Source of the DNA: Acrocarpospora macrocephala
Lineage (GTDB): Bacteria > Actinomycetota > Actinomycetes > Streptosporangiales > Streptosporangiaceae
Length of the DNA: 64,000 nucleotides
NCBI RefSeq assembly: GCF_009687865.1
Contig: NZ_BLAE01000013.1
Span: 62,001 to 126,000, forward strand
Direction of reading: 5' to 3'
Shown here in pieces: positions 9,301-17,597 of the stretch. Numbering within the stretch: position 1 is the stretch's first letter; every line of letters starts with the position of its first letter. The notes under the pieces were generated by a model. That model had not been told where the DNA came from and ran no database searches. It was given only the letters and a program-made list of their open reading frames with translations. A program made the translations under genes and the position numbers.

Positions 9301-10721
9301 CCTGGCAGCTGGTCGACGAGATGCCGTTCGAGCCCGGGCGCGGCTACCACGCCGCCCTCGGCAAGGTGGACGGCGGCGAGCAGCGGCTGAGCGTGAAGGG
9401 CGCACCCGAGATCGTGCTGGAGCGGAGCGCGCGCTGGCTGATCGACGGCGCCGAGGTGCCGCTCGGGGACAAGGAGCGCGAGGAGCTCTACCAGAATGTG
9501 GACCGGCTGGCGCGCCAGGGCTACCGGGTGCTCGCGGTCGCCGAGCGGCCCGCCTCCAACCGTCGCGACCTGGACGAGTCACGCATCGACGGGCTGACCC
9601 TGCTCGGCCTGCTCGCCCTGGCCGATCCGGTCCGGGCGACCGCCGCGATGGGCGTGGCCCGCCTGCAGCAAGCCGGGGTACGGCACGTCATCGTCACCGG
9701 GGATCACCCCAGCACCGCCGAGGCGATCGCCGCCGAGCTCAACGCCCTCAACGGAGGCCGGATCCTCACCGGCGCCGATCTCGACGCCCTGTCGGATCCG
9801 GAACTGGCCGAGGTGCTGCCGGAGGTCGCGGTGTTCGCCCGGACCACCCCCGCCCACAAGGTACGCATCGTCAAGGCCTTCCGCGACAGCGGCCGGGTGG
9901 TCGCGGTCACCGGCGACGGCGCCAACGACGCCCCGGCCATCCGCCTCGCCGACGTGGGCATCGCTCTCGGCGAGGGGGCGACCCAGGCCGCTCGCGGCGC
10001 GGCCGACGTGGTGGTCACCGACGACCGCATCGAGACCATCACCGACGCGATCGCCGAAGGCCGCGCCATGTGGACCTCGGTCCGCGACGCCCTGGCCATC
10101 CTGCTCGGCGGCAACCTCGGCGAGGTCGCCTACACCGTCGGCGCGGGCGCCCTGGGCGGCACGGCCGCCCTCAACGCCCGCCAGCTGCTGCTGGTCAACC
10201 TGCTCACCGACATGCTTCCGGCGCTGGCGGTGGCGGTACGGCCCCCGGCCGGAACCAGCCCCGAGCAGCTGCTGGCCGAAGGCCCCGAGGCTTCCCTGGG
10301 CGAGCCGCTGGGCCGCGACATCACGCTCCGCGCGGGCGTCACCGCCGCGGCCGCCACCGCGGCCGCGCTGCTCGACGGCATGATCGGCCCGCGCTGGAAC
10401 ACCAGCACGGTCGCCCTGGTCGCGCTGGTGTCGGCGCAGCTGATGCAGACGATGACGATCAGTCGTGGCGACCGGACCATCCTGGCGGCCGGGGCCGTCT
10501 CCCTGGGCGCCCTCGCTCTGATCGTCACGATCCCTGGCGTGAGCACCCTGTTCGGTTGCCGCCCGCTCGGGCCCTGGGGGTGGATGATCGCCATCGGCAC
10601 CGCCGCGGCCGCCACCACCATCGGCCTGCGGCTGTCGAACGCCCCGCAAGTCCCGCATGCCCCGCATGCCCCGCTGGTCCCACAAGTCCCGCAGGCCCTG
10701 CAGGTCCCGCACGTCGGCTAG
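6363..10721 (+). CDS. Large CtpI-like P-type cation ATPase with degenerate duplicated first half
   Basis: 1452 residues from the ATG at 6363, with GGGGGG 7 nt upstream. The second half is a full P2-like transporter ATPase: TGES actuator loop in ALTGESLPVPK, membrane motif VPEGLP, phosphorylation motif DKTGTLT with Asp910, and the hinge GDGANDAP near 1184. The first about 620 residues look like a second, decayed ATPase: an HMA-like segment near 56-95, then DADTLLTG near residue 343 where DKTGTLT would be, so that half cannot be phosphorylated. VPEGLP resembles calcium/magnesium-type pumps, but the ion cannot be assigned. The extreme C-terminus is a three-residue periodic PQVPHAPHAPLVPQVP tail encoded by 9-nt repeats. 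Mycobacterial CtpI proteins are likewise unusually long; the name is given by similarity of architecture. Confidence 0.9.
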   Translation: MFGQMLTLAIGMVRWLPVPELVRGEASRLGTMVDSLPVPGRRRGRRSGPAEAGGLCVHVRGLHLPGMEPAVEALERRLKATGGVTRTEVNRALGYVFLAGEALDEDSLIGLIEEVEREHALDNAPYAGGVALPDAPAAMLGFGVRLAGLGVSAAGRLAGVRGLPPAVPLAVALADSYPWLRNVLARRFGEQPTDALFGISTTLANVLSFRPVGQLIDTAGAGLLLAESRAHHHAWTRAAVNAVSHRSEPRVRLDRPVPLPPGPIESYSDRAIPVAFAAYGLTAILSRVPGRDLAFLGAAAPKAARLGRDGFGAELGRGLAERDVLVLDHRALRRLDRIDTVVVDADTLLTGNWSVHRVSELGPDDDPAEVHAVIHELVDPADPWQRRKQAAWAVEPSGTQHDTLTLTRNGRTVAHVAMIAELHPLAKALIEAAGSAGTVLLAGGPRDAGHRLGVTGTLTGGRRLAAEVRALQVDGHGVAVVSAAGRAALAAADLGVGIASAKHKRWTADVSCDLAGAVLLLGTAGAARQTSKRSVRLALAGSCCAVLLGLATPGGGRTAFVTVNLAAGIALATGMWTARQMLRRPAPIPHDPTPWHIMPVGAVLDRLRTTIQGLPDGEAELRRVAPPANGGPPGFFKIFCEELANPLTPVLAAGAAVSAVVGSVADAALIGGVLGVNALIGGVQRQGADRALHSLLTTTAVQARLRRDGQMLETPADRLVPGDVVELEAGDSVPADCRLIEADNLEVDESALTGESLPVPKTARPVSADTVADRRSMAYQGTIVAAGSGVGVVVATGEATEAGRSARTAMDGPPAGGVEARLNELTRRILPLSLGAGGLLIVLDLLRGRTLGASLGQGVSLAVAAVPEGLPFVATVAELASAKRLSKRGVLVRNPGTIETLGRVDVLCFDKTGTLTEGRIRLRRVSDGRADSPLSRLTPELRRVLVTAVRACPTPGDALPHPTDRAVVDGAARADVGIGAWQLVDEMPFEPGRGYHAALGKVDGGEQRLSVKGAPEIVLERSARWLIDGAEVPLGDKEREELYQNVDRLARQGYRVLAVAERPASNRRDLDESRIDGLTLLGLLALADPVRATAAMGVARLQQAGVRHVIVTGDHPSTAEAIAAELNALNGGRILTGADLDALSDPELAEVLPEVAVFARTTPAHKVRIVKAFRDSGRVVAVTGDGANDAPAIRLADVGIALGEGATQAARGAADVVVTDDRIETITDAIAEGRAMWTSVRDALAILLGGNLGEVAYTVGAGALGGTAALNARQLLLVNLLTDMLPALAVAVRPPAGTSPEQLLAEGPEASLGEPLGRDITLRAGVTAAAATAAALLDGMIGPRWNTSTVALVALVSAQLMQTMTISRGDRTILAAGAVSLGALALIVTIPGVSTLFGCRPLGPWGWMIAIGTAAAATTIGLRLSNAPQVPHAPHAPLVPQVPQALQVPHVG

Positions 10722-10727
10722 CGTCAC

Positions 10728-10761
10728 GGCCTGCTCGGCGGGGAGTTTCGCCGAGCAGGCC
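10728..10761 (+). terminator. Strong hairpin terminator after the P-type ATPase
   Basis: GGCCTGCTCGGCG (10728-10740) and CGCCGAGCAGGCC (10749-10761) form a perfect 13-bp stem with an 8-nt loop, starting 7 nt after the ATPase stop codon. There is no long T run, as is usual in actinomycetes. Confidence 0.9.
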
Positions 10762-10774
10762 CCTTAGCCCGATC

Positions 10775-10789
10775 TTCTGGACAACAGAA
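10775..10789. promoter_or_regulatory. Putative IclR operator, site 1 (TTCTG-N5-CAGAA)
   Basis: TTCTG-gacaa-CAGAA is a perfect 5+5 palindrome between the terminator and the first gene of the catabolic island. The same palindrome occurs near both iclR genes of the island (19408, 19524, 26763), so it is probably the operator of one or both IclR regulators. Confidence 0.6.
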
Positions 10790-10914
10790 CTGCCCAGGTG
10801 TACCGGAACCGGTCATCTGGGGCGCCTCTAGGCTCAGCCGCATGGCCGTCATCGTTTTCGATGTCAGCCCGGTTTCAGGTCGAATGTCCGTACCAGCAAG
10901 ATCGGATCGTATAC

Positions 10915-11508
10915 ATGATCGGCGGGCAGCAGTCGGTTGACCTCGACATCGGTGTCGAGGAGCTGTGGCTGTACATGGCGAACTACCAGAACTGGGCCGA
11001 GTATGTGATCGGCTTTCAGAAGCTCCAGGTGGTTGACGAGAGCCGTACTATCTGGACGCTCCGCGGCGATGTCGGGATTCTTGCCCGAGAGGTGGACATC
11101 CAGGTCGATCTGGTCAGGCAGGTGCCGAATGAGGTCGCCGAGTTCGAACTGACCGGGCTCACCGAGCGGCTCACCGGTAGCGGCTCCTTTCGGGTGGCGC
11201 GGTTGGACGCGGCGGACGATGGTGCTCCCGTGCCCGCGGTGATCGTGACGCCGTCCCGATGGCAGCGGTTCTGGTTCCGCCTGATCAGCCGGATCATTCG
11301 CGGCCGCGCCCAGAGCAGCGCGGTTCCCGCGGCTCAACCGCCCACTGGCGAGGCGCGGAGCCGGTTGACGTTCGCGCTGGAGGTCAGCCCGGGCGGGCCG
11401 ATGGCTCCCATGCTCGAACTACTCATGAATCCGATGTTGAAACCGGCGGCGGACGACATCTGCACCCGCATCCGGAACGCCCTTGGAGGGGATCATGACA
11501 ACCACTGA
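10915..11508 (+). CDS. CoxG-like SRPBCC-family protein
   Basis: 197 residues from the ATG at 10915; longer in-frame starts at 10798 and 10861 lack family-like sequence. The N-terminal 125 residues (VEELWLYMANYQNWAEYVIG, then LTERLTGSGSFRVARL) fit the SRPBCC/CoxG fold, a hydrophobic ligand pocket. A variable linker and a C-terminal helix (MAPMLELLMNPMLKPAADDI) follow. CoxG proteins are found with molybdenum hydroxylases, but none is present here, so it may bind a hydrophobic substrate or membrane partner of this pathway instead. The 3' end overlaps the next gene by 14 nt, so it is probably the first gene of the operon under operator site 1. No strong ribosome-binding site is visible. Confidence 0.65.
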   Translation: MIGGQQSVDLDIGVEELWLYMANYQNWAEYVIGFQKLQVVDESRTIWTLRGDVGILAREVDIQVDLVRQVPNEVAEFELTGLTERLTGSGSFRVARLDAADDGAPVPAVIVTPSRWQRFWFRLISRIIRGRAQSSAVPAAQPPTGEARSRLTFALEVSPGGPMAPMLELLMNPMLKPAADDICTRIRNALGGDHDNH

Positions 11509-13108
11509 TGTCGTAGTCGTGGGATCCGGTGCGGCGGGCCTGACCGCGGCGCTGGTGGCGGCGGCGGAGGGCCTGCAGGTCATCGTCGTGGAGAAGGCGC
11601 CGGTCATCGGGGGGACGAGCGTCGTGTCGGGCGGATCGATCTGGGCGCCCGCCAATCGGTATCACACGGATCAGCCCGACTCCCTCGACTCGGCCCTGAC
11701 CTACCTGCGTGAGATCACCATGGGCCAGGTGGACGAGAAGCTGCTCACCACGTTCCTCGATTCGGTCAACCCGATGCTGGACACCGTGGTCGAGCACACC
11801 GGGATCAGCTTCGAGGCGAACCTGGATCACCCCGACTACCAGCCGAGCCTGCCGGGCGCGATGGCCGGGGGGCGGACCATCCAGGGCGACCTGTTCGACT
11901 CCACCCTGCTCGGTGACTTCAAGGACAAGCTGCGTTCCCCGCACAGCGGGGTACCGATCACCCGCCTGGAGGTGGACGCCTGGGGGCAGGACACGCTCGA
12001 TCGCTGGGACTGGGCGCTGATCGCTGACCGGGTCTCCCGGGGGATCGTCGGCATGGGAGCCGCCCTCGTGGGAGCGCTGCTGCACGGATGCCTCAAGCTC
12101 GGGGTGCGCGTCCATGTGTCCAGCCCCGCCAGGGAACTCTTCCTTGGGCCGAATGGCAATATCTCCGGCATCGATGTCGACCTCGACGGCCAGCGGACGC
12201 GGATCGACGTCCGGCGTGGCGTCGTCCTCGCCTCCGGCGGATTCGAGTGGGATCAGGAGCTGGTCACCCAGTTCCTCGGCAAGCCGATGGACTCGCCCGC
12301 CAGCCCGCCCGCCAACACCGGCGACGGGCTGCGCATGGCGATGGGCGTCGGTGCCGCGCTCGGCAACATGAGCGAGGCCTGGTGGACCCCGACGATTCAT
12401 GCCAAGGGTGACACCTATGACGGCGCGCCCTTGTTCCGCCCGACGAGCAGCCTGCGCGCGCTGCCCGGGGGCATCATGGTCAACCGGCGTGGCCGTCGTT
12501 TCGTCAACGAGGCGATGAACTACAACGACCTGTGCAAGGCGCTGAGCACCTTCGATCCGCAGGAGTATCGCTACGCCAACCAGCCCTGCTGGCTGATCTT
12601 CGACCAGCGGTTCAGGGCGTCGTATTCGGTGGCGACCTGCACTCCCGATACGCCCACGCCGTCCTGGATGCCGACTGCGGACACGATCGCCGAACTGGCG
12701 GAGAAGGTCGGGATCGACGCTGACGGGCTCGTCGATCAGGTGGCTCGGTACAACGAGTATTCGGCGCGTGGGGTGGATCCGGAGTTCCATCGGGGCGAAT
12801 CGCCTTATGACACCTACCGAGGCGATGCCAAGGTGAGCCCGCATCGCAATCTGCGTCCGCTGGAGGATGGGCCGTATTACGCCGTAGAGATCCACTTGGG
12901 CGCGTTGGGCACCAAGGGCGGTCCCGTGACCGACGCCACCGGGAACGTGCTGCGTGCCCTCGGCGGGCCGATCGGCGGGCTGTACGCCTGCGGCAACGTC
13001 GCCGCCAGCGCGTTCGGTACCGGGTATCCGGGAGCGGGGGCGACCCTGGCCGCCGGCATGACGTTCGGCTACCTCAGCGCGCGGGCCCTGGCCGGTTCCG
13101 GTGCCTGA
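11495..13108 (+). CDS. FAD-dependent dehydrogenase of the fumarate reductase/ketosteroid dehydrogenase family
   Basis: 537 residues. The N-terminal dinucleotide fold is clear (VVVVGSGAAGLTAALVAAAE, then the VEKAPVIGGTS loop), and the C-terminus carries the second FAD-contact motif (YPGAGATLAAGMTFGYLSA). The middle GGFEWDQELV and RRFVNEAMNY segments are typical of FAD_binding_2 flavoproteins such as 3-ketosteroid-delta1-dehydrogenase and fumarate reductase. These introduce or reduce C=C bonds next to a carbonyl. In this operon a desaturation or aromatisation of a ring or side chain is the most natural guess. The ATG at 11495 has GGAGGGG 4 nt upstream and overlaps the CoxG-like gene. Confidence 0.8.
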   Translation: MTTTDVVVVGSGAAGLTAALVAAAEGLQVIVVEKAPVIGGTSVVSGGSIWAPANRYHTDQPDSLDSALTYLREITMGQVDEKLLTTFLDSVNPMLDTVVEHTGISFEANLDHPDYQPSLPGAMAGGRTIQGDLFDSTLLGDFKDKLRSPHSGVPITRLEVDAWGQDTLDRWDWALIADRVSRGIVGMGAALVGALLHGCLKLGVRVHVSSPARELFLGPNGNISGIDVDLDGQRTRIDVRRGVVLASGGFEWDQELVTQFLGKPMDSPASPPANTGDGLRMAMGVGAALGNMSEAWWTPTIHAKGDTYDGAPLFRPTSSLRALPGGIMVNRRGRRFVNEAMNYNDLCKALSTFDPQEYRYANQPCWLIFDQRFRASYSVATCTPDTPTPSWMPTADTIAELAEKVGIDADGLVDQVARYNEYSARGVDPEFHRGESPYDTYRGDAKVSPHRNLRPLEDGPYYAVEIHLGALGTKGGPVTDATGNVLRALGGPIGGLYACGNVAASAFGTGYPGAGATLAAGMTFGYLSARALAGSGA

Positions 13109-13141
13109 CCGCCTTCCCCGACGATCATCTGGAGTTCATCC

Positions 13142-14641
13142 GTGACGAGTACCGCGATCGACCAGCTCGTTATCAAGAGCCTGGTCGACAAGATCGCCGA
13201 TCACCCGTGGCGACTGGCGATCGGCGGCCGGCTCGTCGAGGCGGTCTCCAGCCGTACATATCCGACTTATGACCCGAGCACGCAGGCCCTCCTCGCGTAC
13301 GTCCCGGACGGCGACGAAGACGACATCGACCGTGCGGTCAGAGCGGCCACGAAGGCGGGCGCGGAGTGGGCCGGGATCGCCCCCCGGGAGCGAGCCCGGC
13401 TGCTGCGCGAGCTCGCCACGCTGATCGACGAGCACGCGCTCGAACTCGCCGTCCTGGACGCCGTGGACCTCGGCAGCCCGCTGCGCTCGATGGCCCTGGA
13501 CGTCGAGCGGGCGACCGATTCGCTGCGGATGTTCGCTGACTGGGCGCTGCAGCTGACCGGCGAGGTCATTCCGGCCTCGGCCGAGCACCTCCACTACACG
13601 CGGCGCGAGCCGTACGGCGTGGTGGGCCGGATCCTGCCCTTCAACCACCCGGTCATGTTCGCGGTGGGCAAATCGGCGGCCCCGCTGCTCGCCGGAAACG
13701 CGCTGATCATCAAACCCGCGCACCAGACGCCGCTGTCCGCGCTGCGGTTCGGCGAGCTCGCCCAGCAGGTCCTGCCCCCGGGCCTGGTGAACGTGGTCAC
13801 CGGGCGCGGCCCCGAGACCGGCGCGGCCCTGGTGGCGCATCCCCGGGTGCGGCGGCTGGCCTTCATCGGCAGCGAGCGGACCGGGCGGACCATCCAGGCC
13901 GCCGCCGCCTCGTCGGCGGTGAAGACGGTCAGCCTGGAGCTCGGCGGCAAGAACGCGATGATCGTCTTCCCGGACGCGGATCTGGACGCCGCCGCCGACA
14001 GCGCGGTGCGCGGCATGAACCTGGACGCGAGCACCGGCCAGTCCTGCGGCTCCACCTCCCGGCTGCTGCTGCACACGAGCATCGCCGATCGGGTCCGCGC
14101 GGACGTGGTGGCCGCGTTCGCCGCGCTCCGGGTGGGCCCGGCCCTGAACGAGTCCACCGAGGTGGGACCGCTGGTGTCAGCCCAGCAACGCGACCGCGTA
14201 CGCGAGCTCGTGGACGAGGCGGTCGGCGACGGGGCGCTGCTCGAATGCGGCGGCCCCGCGGACACCGGCTCCGGCTACTTCTACCCGCCGACGGTGCTGT
14301 CCCAGGTCAGCGCGCACATGAGAGTGGCCACCGAGGAGATCTTCGGTCCCGTGCTCAGCATCTTCACCTTCAGCACCGAGGACGAAGCCGTCGAGCTGGC
14401 CAACAGCCTGGACTTCGGCCTGACGGCGAGCGTGTGGACGCGGGACCTGAACCGGGCCCACCGGCTCGCGCACCGGCTGGAGGCCGGCTTCGTGTGGATC
14501 AACGGTTCGTCCCAGCACTTCCCCGGCGTGCCGTACGGCGGGGTCAAGGCTTCCGGCATCGGCCGGGAGGAATGTCTCGACGAGCTCCTCAGCTTCACCC
14601 AAGTCAAGTCCGTGAACGTGATGGGGGCGTTGCGGGCCTGA
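13142..14641 (+). CDS. NAD(P)-dependent aldehyde dehydrogenase
   Basis: 499 residues, the usual length of the ALDH superfamily. Visible hallmarks are the cofactor-binding FNHPVMFAVGKSAAPLLAGN and IIKPAHQTP region, the general base Glu266 in LELGGKN, the catalytic Cys302 in GQSCGS, and EEIFGPVLSIF near residue 395. It oxidises an aldehyde to a carboxylate; paired with the zinc alcohol dehydrogenase across the iclR gene it could complete an alcohol-aldehyde-acid sequence on an aromatic side chain. It starts at the GTG at 13142 with GGAG 7 nt upstream, 33 nt after the FAD gene, and is followed by the ABC genes. The specific substrate cannot be read from the sequence. Confidence 0.9.
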   Translation: MTSTAIDQLVIKSLVDKIADHPWRLAIGGRLVEAVSSRTYPTYDPSTQALLAYVPDGDEDDIDRAVRAATKAGAEWAGIAPRERARLLRELATLIDEHALELAVLDAVDLGSPLRSMALDVERATDSLRMFADWALQLTGEVIPASAEHLHYTRREPYGVVGRILPFNHPVMFAVGKSAAPLLAGNALIIKPAHQTPLSALRFGELAQQVLPPGLVNVVTGRGPETGAALVAHPRVRRLAFIGSERTGRTIQAAAASSAVKTVSLELGGKNAMIVFPDADLDAAADSAVRGMNLDASTGQSCGSTSRLLLHTSIADRVRADVVAAFAALRVGPALNESTEVGPLVSAQQRDRVRELVDEAVGDGALLECGGPADTGSGYFYPPTVLSQVSAHMRVATEEIFGPVLSIFTFSTEDEAVELANSLDFGLTASVWTRDLNRAHRLAHRLEAGFVWINGSSQHFPGVPYGGVKASGIGREECLDELLSFTQVKSVNVMGALRA

Positions 14642-14651
14642 CCCGCACGTT

Positions 14652-14681
14652 GAGAAGGAGAGCGTTCAGAGAAGGAGAGCG
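14652..14681 (+). repeat. Duplicated 13-nt Shine-Dalgarno block
   Basis: GAGAAGGAGAGCG occurs at 14652-14664 and again at 14669-14681, directly abutting the permease ATG at 14682. The second copy serves as the ribosome-binding site and the first is a spare 17 nt upstream, probably a small local duplication. Confidence 0.8.
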
Positions 14682-15680
14682 ATGGTCAACGACGTCGAGG
14701 CGCCGCGCCGCGCACCTAGACCGAAGCGTGCTCGCCGGGCCGCCGGCAAGGCCGCGCAACTGCTGGCGGTGCTGCTGATCGTCAGCTTCGGCACGTTCAT
14801 GCTGTCGGCTCTCCTCCCGGGTGATCCCGCGGTGGCGATCCTGGGCGAGGGCCATCCCCCGGAGGCGTACGAGCAGGTGCGCCAGGAACTCGGACTCAAC
14901 GATCCCCTGCTGAGCAGGTATGTCGAATGGCTGTCCGCGGTGATCCGGGGGGATTTCGGCACCTCGCTGATCCCCCCGCAGAGCGAGGTGTCGAGCCGCC
15001 TGGCGTCCGCCTTCCCGGTGAGCCTGCAACTCGCGGTGATGGCGCTGATCCTGGCCCTGGTGATCTCCATTCCGCTGGCCATGGTGTCGGCCTACCGGGC
15101 TGGAGGCGTGGTCGACCGGATCGTCAGCGCGATCACCTTCGGCATCCTGTCGGTGCCGAGCTTCGTGGCGGGCTTGCTGCTGATCGCGATCGCGGTCAAC
15201 CAGTTCGAGCTGTTCCCCCGAGCGCACTGGGTACGGCTGACCGACTCGGTGCCGGACAACCTCTACCACGCGTTCCTGCCGGTGCTCACGATCGCGCTAC
15301 TGGAGATTCCCACCTTCACCCGGCTGCTGCGCAGCGACCTGGTGAACACGCTCCAGGAGGATTTCGTGCTGGCCTCCCGGGCCAAGGGGATGCCGTCCTG
15401 GCGGATCATGCTGTTCGACGCCTTCCGCCCGTCGTCGTACTCCATCATCACCGTCGTGGGGCTCGCCCTCGCCTCGCTGATCGGGAGCACGGTCATCGTC
15501 GAGACGCTGTTCTCGCTGCCGGGCATGGGCTCGCTGGTCGTGCACGCCGCCGGGCAGGGCGACCTGCCGATCGTCCAGGGCGCGGTGCTCGTCATCGCGG
15601 TTACCTATGTCGTGATCAACACCGCAGTCGATGCCGCGTACAGCATCGTCGACCCGAGGATTCGCCGTGCCCAGAACTGA
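14682..15680 (+). CDS. Peptide/nickel-type ABC transporter permease (DppB-like)
   Basis: 332 residues with about six membrane helices. The N-terminus is a basic 28-residue stretch and then a helix LLAVLLIVSFGTFMLSALLP followed by GDPA, the usual DppB/OppB opening. The EAA loop reads DFVLASRAKGMPSWRIMLFDAF, which docks on the ATPases. It forms one half of the membrane channel with the next gene. The starting ATG at 14682 follows the duplicated Shine-Dalgarno block. In this island the importer probably takes up an aromatic acid or conjugate rather than peptides; this is inference from gene context. The matching solute-binding protein is encoded further along at 20980. Confidence 0.9.
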   Translation: MVNDVEAPRRAPRPKRARRAAGKAAQLLAVLLIVSFGTFMLSALLPGDPAVAILGEGHPPEAYEQVRQELGLNDPLLSRYVEWLSAVIRGDFGTSLIPPQSEVSSRLASAFPVSLQLAVMALILALVISIPLAMVSAYRAGGVVDRIVSAITFGILSVPSFVAGLLLIAIAVNQFELFPRAHWVRLTDSVPDNLYHAFLPVLTIALLEIPTFTRLLRSDLVNTLQEDFVLASRAKGMPSWRIMLFDAFRPSSYSIITVVGLALASLIGSTVIVETLFSLPGMGSLVVHAAGQGDLPIVQGAVLVIAVTYVVINTAVDAAYSIVDPRIRRAQN

Positions 15681-16593
15681 GCCCATCTCGGCCATCACTC
15701 CTCCAGCGGCCGGCGCGACGACCGCGCCGCCCGGTCCGGCCGCCGAGACCCGGCCCCGCGGCGCCGGTTTCGACGTGCTCACCTTGATGTGCGGACTCTG
15801 GCTGCTCACGCTGGCGGTGGTGGCGCTGGTGGCGCCGCTGCTGCCGCTCGGTGAGCATCAGGACTCCGCGCTGACGCTGGCCGAGCCGATCTACGCGCCC
15901 CCCGATCTCGCCTCGGCGCATCCGCTGGGCACCAACGCGCTCGGCCTGGACCTCCTCGCCCGGGTGATCTACGGGGCGCGGATCTCCCTGGTGGTGTGCA
16001 TCAGCGCCGTACTGATCGGCATGGCCGTCGGCGGGATAGTGGGAATCACCGCGGGCTACCTGCGCGGCAAGGTGGATGTGGTGATCGGCGTGCTCACGAA
16101 CTCGCTGCTGGCCGTGCCGACCCTCATCATGCTGATCGCCCTGGCCAGCGTGCTGCGGCCGACGCCGCAGAACATGGTGATCGCCCTGTCGCTGGTGGCC
16201 GTTCCGGGCATGATCCGGGTGGCCCGCGCGCAGACGCTGGCGCTGTCCCAGCGGGAGTACGTGACGGTGGCGCGGGCGCTGGGAGCCCGGCGGAGCCGGG
16301 TCATCCTGCGGGAGCTCCTGCCCAACGTGGCCCTGGCCATCATTCCGCTCGGGATGATCTACATCTCGGCGCTCATCGTGGCGGAGGCGTCGCTGAGCTT
16401 CCTCGGCATCGGCATCCGGCCGCCCCAGCCCACCTGGGGGAACATGATCGCCGAAGGCCAGGACGGCAAGATGGAGCAGTATCCCTTCCTGGTGATCGTG
16501 CCCGCCTTCTTCCTCTTCCTCACCGTCTTCTCGTTCAACCTCATCGGTGAACGGCTGCGCAAGGTGTGGGACACCCGGCAGGTGAAACTGTGA
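15667..16593 (+). CDS. Peptide/nickel-type ABC transporter permease (DppC-like)
   Basis: 308 residues starting at the GTG at 15667, which has GAGG 7 nt upstream and overlaps the preceding permease by 14 nt. A Pro/Ala-rich cytoplasmic leader of about 40 residues precedes the first helix. The DppC signature is clear: HPLGTNALGLDLLARVIYGA near the start of the core and the EAA loop EYVTVARALGARRSRVILRE, then ASLSFLGIGIRPPQPTWGNM. It pairs with the DppB-like protein to form the membrane pore and is stopped by a GTGA overlap with the ATPase gene. Confidence 0.9.
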   Translation: MPRTEPISAITPPAAGATTAPPGPAAETRPRGAGFDVLTLMCGLWLLTLAVVALVAPLLPLGEHQDSALTLAEPIYAPPDLASAHPLGTNALGLDLLARVIYGARISLVVCISAVLIGMAVGGIVGITAGYLRGKVDVVIGVLTNSLLAVPTLIMLIALASVLRPTPQNMVIALSLVAVPGMIRVARAQTLALSQREYVTVARALGARRSRVILRELLPNVALAIIPLGMIYISALIVAEASLSFLGIGIRPPQPTWGNMIAEGQDGKMEQYPFLVIVPAFFLFLTVFSFNLIGERLRKVWDTRQVKL

Positions 16594-17597
16594 TCAAACC
16601 ATTGCTGCACGTCCGCGACCTGCGGACGGTGTTCCAGACCGCGCGCGGCGCCGTCCCCGCCGTCGCCGGCGTCTCCTTCGATCTGCAGGCCGGTGAAACG
16701 CTCGGCATCGTGGGCGAGTCGGGTTCCGGCAAGTCCGTGCTCGGCCGGACGATCATGGGGCTGGTGGCCCCGTCACGCACCACGGCCGTGCACGGCACCG
16801 TCGAGTACGACGGCACGGATCTACTGCAAGCCTCGCCAAAGCGGCGGCGCGCCCTGCTCGGCGCGGAGATCGCCATGGTCTTCCAGGATCCGCTCAGCTC
16901 GCTCAATCCGGTCAAGCGCATCGGGATCCACCTCACCGAAACCCTCCGCCAGCACCGCGAACTCAGCCGGAGCGAGGCACGCAAGCGCGCCGTCGAGCTC
17001 CTCGACATGGTCCGCATCCCCGAGGCGGCCCGGCGGTTCGACCAGTACCCGCACGAACTCTCCGGCGGTATGCGGCAGCGCGTGATGATCGCCATGGCGC
17101 TGTCCTGCGACCCGAAGCTGCTCATCGCCGACGAGCCGACGACCGCGCTGGACGTGACCGTGCAGCGGCAGGTGCTCGACCTGCTCGCCGTGCTGTGCCA
17201 GGAACGCAAGATGGCCACCATTCTCATCAGCCACGACCTGGGGATCGTGTCGGGCCGCAGCGACCGGGTGGCCGTCATGTATGCGGGCAGGATCGTGGAG
17301 AGCGCCGCCGCGGAGGATTTCTTCCGCCACCAGCACCACCCGTATCCACGCGGCCTGCTCGCCTCCACTCCCCAGCTGGACAGCCCCGCGCGTACGGTTC
17401 TCACCACCGTGCCGGGGCGGCCCCCGGACCTGGCCCGCTGGCGCGGAGGATGCCATTTCTCGCCACGGTGCCCGAATGTCCAGGAGCGGTGCCGCCAATT
17501 CGAGCCACCCGTCGAGCAGACCACGGACGGGCGCACGCTCGCCTGCTTCCACCCCGTCGCCCCCAAGGGAGGAGAGGTCAATGGCCGGAACAGGTAA
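16590..17597 (+). CDS. ABC transporter ATPase (DppD/OppD-like)
   Basis: 335 residues starting at the GTG at 16590, overlapping the permease stop as GTGA. Walker A is GESGSGKS, the Q-loop follows in MVFQDPLSSLNPV, the ABC signature is LSGGMRQRV, and Walker B is LLIADEPTTALD with the H-loop ISHDLG. The C-terminus has the oligopeptide-family extension with four Cys (CHFSPRCPNVQERC and the later ACFHP) that commonly carries an iron-sulphur or metal site. It energises the importer with the next ATPase. Confidence 0.9.
   Translation: MIKPLLHVRDLRTVFQTARGAVPAVAGVSFDLQAGETLGIVGESGSGKSVLGRTIMGLVAPSRTTAVHGTVEYDGTDLLQASPKRRRALLGAEIAMVFQDPLSSLNPVKRIGIHLTETLRQHRELSRSEARKRAVELLDMVRIPEAARRFDQYPHELSGGMRQRVMIAMALSCDPKLLIADEPTTALDVTVQRQVLDLLAVLCQERKMATILISHDLGIVSGRSDRVAVMYAGRIVESAAAEDFFRHQHHPYPRGLLASTPQLDSPARTVLTTVPGRPPDLARWRGGCHFSPRCPNVQERCRQFEPPVEQTTDGRTLACFHPVAPKGGEVNGRNR

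Noticed and set aside
5964-9350. An 1128-codon minus-strand frame opposite the P-type ATPase
   Set aside because: Composition is Arg/Gly/Pro/His-rich antisense noise, while the plus strand has all ATPase motifs.
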